Assembly (NCBI RefSeq): GCF_000818395.1
Contig: NZ_JWJG01000028.1
Span: 3,020,199-3,079,309, forward strand
From: Noviherbaspirillum autotrophicum
Lineage (GTDB): Bacteria > Pseudomonadota > Gammaproteobacteria > Burkholderiales > Burkholderiaceae_D
Direction: 5' to 3'
Length of the DNA: 59,111 bases
Within the stretch, counting starts at the first letter, position 1. The number at the start of each line of letters is the position of its first letter. The notes under the pieces are model-generated. The model saw only the letters and a list, made by a program, of their open reading frames with translations. It had not been told where the DNA came from and made no database searches. Below, piece after piece: positions 54,699 to 59,111 of this stretch. The translations under genes were made by a program, and so were the position numbers.

Positions 54699-55520
54699 AT
54701 GACATTGCCGAACTTCGCACAACACGCGCTCTATCTGGCCACTCTGGGCACAGCGCTCGCCCTGACAGGATGTGGCGGGGGCGCCGGCGCATTGGGCGGG
54801 GGCGCGGGCGCTCCCAGCGCGCCGGTCGCCGATGCCGCTGCTTATGACGACATGATGTCCTACTGCGGCATCACCGCGCCGACTGGCATGGATGCCACCC
54901 AGGATGGCTGGAGCAGCAATTACGGTGTGCTCCAGGGCGCCGGCACGGTCTATTACGGCAGCACCATCATTTCACCGGCAGGGAGCGCCCATGCTTGGTC
55001 GACGCCGCTGACAATGTCGGTCCCGTTCACCAACTACAAAGGTGTCACTGGACCGGTCGTGTCGAGCGGCTACGCCAAACCGGAGTGGAAGATGGGGGTG
55101 GCGATCCCGACCGTGCTGAGTCCCCGCTCGGTGGGGTGCGTGACCGAAACGGCGCGCGTGTATACGCCGCCGACCATCGACCTGAGTCCGGGCTATCCCA
55201 CGCTACCGCAGCCGCAATCGTCACTGATCTGGACGAGTTACTGGAGCAGCAAGGTCCCGGTGTCGCAGCTGCAGGGAACTCCAGTTGACGGCTTCGAATT
55301 GGTCAGCAACTTTGCCCCGGCTTCTGGCGTCGTGTACTTCGTCATCGACAAGGCGAGTTTCGCCGCCCCGCAGACCCTGTCGATTTGCCGGCTCGCACCA
55401 AAGGCCACGCAATGGAACTGCGTGCAGCCGTCGGTGGCTGATGCCGGCGAAAACTGGTCTGTGACCACCAGCAGCCCTGCTCCTGGCGTCTATGTGCTGC
55501 TGTCGCCCACGCCTCAGTAG
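54699..55520 (+). CDS. Lipoprotein of unknown function
   Basis: 273 residues. The signal sequence ends in a lipobox LALTGCGGG (Cys at about 25), followed by a Gly/Ala linker. The mature part is Ser/Thr/Pro/Trp-rich and beta-like, with three later Cys (MMSYCGIT, SVGCVTE, SICRLAP). GGGAG lies nine bases upstream of ATG 54699. It is divergent from the CHAT operon and 55 bp upstream of the response regulator gene, and could be the sensed or regulated surface component. No domain is recognised. Confidence 0.7.
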   Translation: MTLPNFAQHALYLATLGTALALTGCGGGAGALGGGAGAPSAPVADAAAYDDMMSYCGITAPTGMDATQDGWSSNYGVLQGAGTVYYGSTIISPAGSAHAWSTPLTMSVPFTNYKGVTGPVVSSGYAKPEWKMGVAIPTVLSPRSVGCVTETARVYTPPTIDLSPGYPTLPQPQSSLIWTSYWSSKVPVSQLQGTPVDGFELVSNFAPASGVVYFVIDKASFAAPQTLSICRLAPKATQWNCVQPSVADAGENWSVTTSSPAPGVYVLLSPTPQ

Positions 55521-55575
55521 CCAGTACGGCGCACTCCGCATATCATTGCTCTTTTGCAACTAACTACAGGCGCTT

Positions 55576-56364
55576 ATGGTCACCGCTGTTATTGCCGACG
55601 ACGAACCGCACATGCGCGAGATGCTGCGCGAGCAGCTCGAAACCCTCTGGCCTGAACTCGAGATAATCGGGGAGGCGGAGGATGGCCCGACGGCGCTCAC
55701 GCTGATTGTAACCCGCCGGCCACAGATCGCGTTTCTGGATATCCGCATGCCCGGCCTGACCGGGCTCCAAGTCGCCCATGCGATTACCGTCCCCTGCAAT
55801 GTGGTGTTTGTGACCGCCTACGACGCACATGCGCTAGACGCATTCGATGCGAACGCCGTCGACTATGTGCTCAAGCCGGTGGACCCGGTGCGCCTGGCAC
55901 GGGTGGCCGCCAAGCTGAAAAAGTCTACGACCGACAACGCGCTGGCAGACATGGGTCAGCTGGCCGCGGCATTGTCCCGGCTCGGCGTGCCGGTCCAGAA
56001 CGCCGGGCCGGGACCGGAGCCGGCGCACGCTGACGGCGGTGCCACCCTCGAGTGGTTGCAGGTGGCAGTCGGCCAGCAGATCCGCATGCTGCATATCGAC
56101 GATGTCGTGTATTTCGAGTCCGATACCAAGTACACCAAGGTGGTGGCCCTGGATTTCGAGGGGCTGATCCGCCTGTCGCTCAAGCAGCTGACCGAACAGC
56201 TCAATGCGGACAGTTATCTGCAGATTCACCGCGGGACCTTAGTGAACCGTCGTTTCATCCAGGTGATCCACCGCAACGGCGAAGCGCTGGACGTGGAAAT
56301 GAAGGGACGTCCCGAACGGCTCAAGGTCTCGCAACCGAATCACCACCTGTTCCGGGCCATGTAG
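55576..56364 (+). CDS. LytTR-family response regulator
   Basis: 262 residues. The receiver domain has the acidic pair in VIADDEPHMR, phosphoacceptor Asp55 in AFLDIRMPGLTG and the conserved Lys in YVLKPVDP. The C-terminal LytTR DNA-binding domain has DVVYFESDTKYTKVV, YLQIHRGTLVNRRFIQ and ends in the typical RPERLKVS. The kinase gene begins at the very next base. The order regulator-kinase is the same as in several LytTR pairs. Confidence 0.92.
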   Translation: MVTAVIADDEPHMREMLREQLETLWPELEIIGEAEDGPTALTLIVTRRPQIAFLDIRMPGLTGLQVAHAITVPCNVVFVTAYDAHALDAFDANAVDYVLKPVDPVRLARVAAKLKKSTTDNALADMGQLAAALSRLGVPVQNAGPGPEPAHADGGATLEWLQVAVGQQIRMLHIDDVVYFESDTKYTKVVALDFEGLIRLSLKQLTEQLNADSYLQIHRGTLVNRRFIQVIHRNGEALDVEMKGRPERLKVSQPNHHLFRAM

Positions 56365-57462
56365 ATGATCTCCTTCTGGAAAACGTCCCGCGTGGCGGTC
56401 GCCATCAGTGCATTGCTGGTACTGGGTTTCCTGTCGAGTGCAGAATGGCTCGCAGGGCAATCCACTGGTACTGGGATGTCGCCGGCCGGCGTCGTCGCGG
56501 GAATGTCGCTTGCAGCGCTCCTGTTTGCATTGCTCATTGCAACATCCAAACCAGTCGGTGCCGTCGGTACAGCCGCCGTGGCCTCACTGCGCGCAATCAC
56601 GGAGCTCTCGGTACTGGGCATTGTCGTGTTCGCGCTCGCTTACGCCGTTGAATCTCTGCTTCCGGTGTCGCTGACACAGACAGTCTTGTCCGGCGCACGC
56701 GCCGCCGACGTGGTGGTATTCGTCTTCCTGGGCGTTGCACTGGCCATTGCGGTTCGCGCGGGGTGGCGCTATGCCGACCAGCTCAAAAAAGCGGGCGCTG
56801 CCGAACTGGCCGCTGCCAGGGCCACAGCGGCTGTCGCCGAACGCGATCGTGCGCTGGCCGAGGCACAAATGACGATCCTGCGCGCCCAGATTGAACCGCA
56901 TTTCTTATGGAACACGCTGTCGCACGTCCAATACCTGGCCAAAAAACGGCCGGCCGACGCTGTGGAATTGACCGGGCACCTGATCGGCTACCTGCGCAGG
57001 GCGCAATCCCGCACGCAGGAAGCCAGCAGCACGCTGGGTTGCGAAATGGAGGCGGTGCAGGAATACCTGGCCATCATGCGATTCAGGATGGGCGAGCGCT
57101 TGACCGTCGATGTGGATATCCCGCAGTCCTTGGCCGGGGTTCCCTTCGCGCCGCTATTGCTGCAGACGCTAGCGGAAAACGCGATCAAGCATGGCGTCGA
57201 ACCCAAGATCGGGCCCGTGAGCGTGTCGGCCCGTGCCTATATCGACGGCTCTGATTCGGGCCGGCTGGTTGTCGAGGTGAAGGACAACGGGGTTGGCTTA
57301 CAGGCCGCCACAACGACCAAAGGCACCGGCATCGGGTTGCGCAACGTGCGCGAGCGGTTGGCAATACTCTATGGCGAGCAGGCGGTGTTGTCCCTGATTA
57401 CCGGGGAACAGGGCGGCGTGATCGCCCGGATAACTGTTCCGTATGATCAGGTGAGCGATTAA
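56365..57462 (+). CDS. LytS-type sensor histidine kinase
   Basis: 365 residues. Four hydrophobic helices in residues 10-130 form the membrane sensor part. The phosphoacceptor His179 lies in AQIEPHFLWNTL, the His_kinase motif of the LytS/YehU group. The ATPase part has TLAENAIKHGVEP (N box) and VKDNGVGL, with GTGIGLRNVRERL (G box). It has no large extracytoplasmic domain, so the signal is likely sensed in or at the membrane. It partners the LytTR regulator upstream; their target is not shown. Confidence 0.92.
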   Translation: MISFWKTSRVAVAISALLVLGFLSSAEWLAGQSTGTGMSPAGVVAGMSLAALLFALLIATSKPVGAVGTAAVASLRAITELSVLGIVVFALAYAVESLLPVSLTQTVLSGARAADVVVFVFLGVALAIAVRAGWRYADQLKKAGAAELAAARATAAVAERDRALAEAQMTILRAQIEPHFLWNTLSHVQYLAKKRPADAVELTGHLIGYLRRAQSRTQEASSTLGCEMEAVQEYLAIMRFRMGERLTVDVDIPQSLAGVPFAPLLLQTLAENAIKHGVEPKIGPVSVSARAYIDGSDSGRLVVEVKDNGVGLQAATTTKGTGIGLRNVRERLAILYGEQAVLSLITGEQGGVIARITVPYDQVSD

Positions 57463-57560
57463 TAACCAGGAAACTCGCGTCGGCTGCGTTACATCCATTG
57501 GTGATCTGCTGGTGCTGACTGGCGAAAAGTTAAATTAATAAAAATTTTTTAAGGCGCGTT

Positions 57561-57703
57561 ATGGAAAGCTCTTTGAATTTCTTGGTGTCTACCCGTTTAA
57601 AGCATTTCAAATGGGGTGCAGTATCGATATGTGTTCTGGCCTTGGGTTTGCTCACTTCGCCAGCATACGCGGGTTTTGATGAAGGTTTAGCGGCACGGAA
57701 TAA
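57561..57703 (+). pseudogene. Exported Sel1-like gene truncated by an IS element
   Basis: The frame opens with an ATG after AAGG and encodes a clear signal peptide (GAVSICVLALGLLTSPAYA), then GFDEGLAARNK, which resembles the start of exported Sel1/TPR repeat proteins (GFDEGLAAYxxGDY...). The coding sequence stops where the IS5-family element begins: reading on gives only SLFR and a stop. The rest of the gene is not found beyond the element, where a different exported ORF begins. Confidence 0.65.
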
Positions 57704-57707
57704 GAGC

Positions 57708-58112
57708 CTATTTCGATAGGGCGGAGCGCCAAGCAATGAGACCGCACGCGAACTGCAGCATGGCGAGATAGGTATCCTCGCGCTTTTCCCATCGCACGAG
57801 CAGCCGGCGAAACCGGTTGAGCCAGCTATGGGTACGCTCGACCACCCAGCGCCGGGCACGTACACCACATTGCTTCTTGTTCTCCCGTTCATCGCGCCGG
57901 CCAAGAATGATCGGTTCGAACCCGGCCATGCTGACGATGCGTCGCACCTCGTCGTAGTCATAGCCCAGATCTAGACACAACTCGCTCTTGCGGCCATTCA
58001 CCGGCCGAGCGCACATCATTCCCGCCAGCGTGGCAGCAACCAGCTTCATGTCATGTCGGTTCGCGGGTGCCACCTCGACAGCCAACGGAACGCCAGCAGC
58101 TTCAGTGAGCAT
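57708..58112 (-). CDS. IS5-family transposase, orfB part
   Basis: 134 residues, the C-terminal half of a DDE transposase: a catalytic Asp in VAPANRHDMKL and the Glu in RWVVERTHSWLNRF, the typical YREK-like end of IS5 transposases. It is expressed as a fusion with orfA through frameshifting. Its stop codon lies within the left terminal repeat. Confidence 0.85.
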   Translation of the reverse strand: MLTEAAGVPLAVEVAPANRHDMKLVAATLAGMMCARPVNGRKSELCLDLGYDYDEVRRIVSMAGFEPIILGRRDERENKKQCGVRARRWVVERTHSWLNRFRRLLVRWEKREDTYLAMLQFACGLIAWRSALSK

Positions 58113-58527
58113 GCTGCGTTTGACGCCGCCTTTGGCGCGGTCGCAGGGATTCGGTCCTGTTTTTTTTTCCGCCCAGTGGCGCCTTCGTCAGCGCGCCGTC
58201 CATTGCCAGCCAACTCCAGTCGATGCCCTGCAACTCGTCATATTCCAGCAACCCCAGGCGCCAGAACTTCGCAAACACCCCGGCATCAATCCATTCCCGG
58301 AATCGCCGGTACGCCGACGAACAGGTGCAGATCCCAGTGCTATCGAGGGCGTTCCACTGCATACCTGTGCGTAGCACCAGCAGGATCGCGTCCATCGCCG
58401 CACGATTGGGTACGCGCGGCCGGTGGCATCCCAGCGGATGCGATTTCGCTGCTGGCAACAACGGTTCCATTTGTTCCCAGAGCGTATCGCTCATGCGAAA
58501 ACCGTCGTCATGCTTGCATTGATTCAT
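58102..58527 (-). CDS. IS5-family transposase, orfA part
   Basis: 141 residues, the N-terminal half with the DNA-binding region (MSDTLWEQMEPLLPAAK, NRAAMDAILLVLRTGMQW) and the first catalytic Asp in WLAMDGALTKAPLGG. A run of nine A residues on the coding strand (58160-58168) follows GGK codons; a -1 slip there would continue into the family sequence GGKKTGPNP and join orfB. The element could therefore still be active. Confidence 0.85.
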   Translation of the reverse strand: MNQCKHDDGFRMSDTLWEQMEPLLPAAKSHPLGCHRPRVPNRAAMDAILLVLRTGMQWNALDSTGICTCSSAYRRFREWIDAGVFAKFWRLGLLEYDELQGIDWSWLAMDGALTKAPLGGKKNRTESLRPRQRRRQTQHAH

Positions 58528-58614
58528 GACAGCATCCCTCGGTCGAACTCATTCGCCTTCGACCAGCTCTGCGGCCATTATTTCTTTTTTGTCGACCTAT
58601 CGAAATACGCTGTT

Positions 58615-58833
58615 ATGGCGACGCTTCCTGGACAGCGGTGCCTAGCAGGCAAGCTGTGTCATTGGCTCGGCTGTCGGCTAGTCATCTTCCTCCTCAGCAG
58701 CTTTCCTACACTTGCGCTCGCACGCTATCACACAGTGAGCGCCCTTGAGCCGCCCGTGGATGAGTGGCGGGCGGCGTTCTATGGCAGTGGGACGGACACG
58801 TGTGTTGTTCGCGTCGGACTGGCAAGACTTTGA
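58615..58833 (+). CDS. Short exported ORF beside the IS element
   Basis: 72 residues starting three bases after the IS end. A hydrophobic segment (LGCRLVIFLLSSFPTLALA) resembles a signal peptide, followed by about 37 residues with one Cys. There is no ribosome site on the host side of the start, so the real beginning may have been lost with the IS insertion. No family recognised. Confidence 0.35.
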   Translation: MATLPGQRCLAGKLCHWLGCRLVIFLLSSFPTLALARYHTVSALEPPVDEWRAAFYGSGTDTCVVRVGLARL

Positions 58834-58903
58834 TTCCGCACGATAAAGTAAGATCTCGACTGCGCGACATTGGATCGCACGGAAAACCAGCGAGGAATGG
58901 AAT

Positions 58904-59111
58904 AATGAAACAGCAACAATTGGGATGCAGGACCGCACATGCCTTCCTTATGGGGGCTTTGCTACTGGCCATGGCAGGAAGCCAATTGGCTGCGGCGCAG
59001 ACCGCTAAACCAGTGCTCGGCAAGTATGGCTGCACCGCTTCCATGTATAGCGGGGGAGCGGTCCAGTACACACCACGCGGTTCGTTCGTCATCACTGCGG
59101 ACGGCAAATAC
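58904..59111 (+). CDS. Exported protein, C-terminus beyond the window
   Basis: The first 69 codons are seen. GAGGAATGG precedes the ATG. A signal peptide (FLMGALLLAMAGSQLAAA) is followed by KYGCTASMYSGGAVQYTP, then RGSFVITADGKY, a short secreted-protein start with one Cys after the cleavage site. I recognise no family from this fragment. Confidence 0.65.

Larger units (their letters stand above)
57704..58612 (-). mobile_element. IS5-family insertion sequence (IS427-like), 909 bp
   Basis: The ends are imperfect inverted repeats: the left end starts GAGCCTATTTCGATAGG, and the right end read inward starts CAGCGTATTTCGATAGG. Inside are two overlapping minus-strand transposase frames. I see no target-site duplication: the flanks read AATAA at the left and TTATG at the right. 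Either one end is misplaced by a few bases or the DNA beside the element was deleted after insertion. Confidence 0.85.

Noticed and set aside
57698-58618. TAA/TTA as IS target-site duplication
   Set aside because: The flanks read TAA at the left and TTA at the right; these are complements, not a direct duplication.

Overview
The window looks like a chromosomal piece of a betaproteobacterium of the order Burkholderiales, most like the Oxalobacteraceae. This is inferred from gene content and high-GC codon use, because there is no rRNA or complete tRNA to anchor it. Most of the sequence is GC-rich and tightly packed. Two stretches are visibly AT-richer: the left polysaccharide region (about 400-3,330) and the left part of an integrated element (about 46,290-47,750).

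Layout. (1) 1-9,135 is an exopolysaccharide locus of the exosortase-A (XrtA/PEP-CTERM) type. It holds a lipoprotein, a polysaccharide deacetylase, a family 2 glycosyltransferase, a decayed rmlA, an acyl carrier protein with exosortase-associated hydrolases 2 and 1, a TviB/TviC (WbpO/WbpP) pair making an N-acetyl-hexosaminuronate sugar nucleotide, and a CelD/FemAB-like acyltransferase. No exosortase or flippase is in view. A duplicated 75-nt element, containing a -24/-12 (sigma-54) promoter in the same orientation, precedes both minus-strand transcription units. (2) 9,219-12,701 is a metal-uptake set (small Cys-pair protein, porin, ZnuA-like and ZnuB-like proteins) with no ATPase gene. (3) 12,720-18,445 is an aldehyde and electrophile detoxification group (SSADH, old yellow enzyme, luciferase-like oxidoreductase, glyoxalase I, ribA, NemR-like TetR with its operator). 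(4) 18,698-46,173 is mainly chromosomal housekeeping and accessory metabolism: ftsH, rtcBA, a MazG-like hydrolase, an esterase-Baeyer-Villiger monooxygenase fusion with an SDR and a TetR regulator, a two-subunit chromate transporter, a nitrobindin-like protein, catalase, a quinone reductase with a LysR regulator, a lytic transglycosylase, a NYN-LOTUS protein, a desT-desC-desB desaturase module, LemA with an M48 peptidase, a glycine-zipper protein, a patatin and a metallophosphoesterase. (5) 46,223-51,143 is the left part of an integrated satellite-like element. It starts at a tRNA/tmRNA 3'-end remnant and carries an unknown gene, an AlpA regulator with a sequestered ribosome site, a CHC2 zinc finger, a Toprim-DUF3987 protein and an iteron-like repeat set. 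No integrase is visible. (6) 51,460-57,462 encodes an exported TPR-CHAT protease-like protein with a Cys-rich exported partner, a divergent lipoprotein, and a LytTR response regulator with its LytS-type kinase. (7) 57,561-59,111 has an exported Sel1-like gene cut by an IS5-family element, a short exported ORF and a partial exported protein.

How it fits together. The sugar-nucleotide, transfer and modification genes of region 1 would supply an acidic, N-acetylated exopolysaccharide. The twin sigma-54 elements suggest co-regulation by the PrsK/PrsR-type system known to accompany exosortase loci; that regulator is not in the window. Region 6 is the best candidate for an undescribed system: a CHAT cysteine peptidase with an N-terminal export signal, translationally coupled to a small disulfide-type exported protein and lying beside a cell-surface lipoprotein and a LytTR two-component pair. 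The function of region 6 is inferred only.
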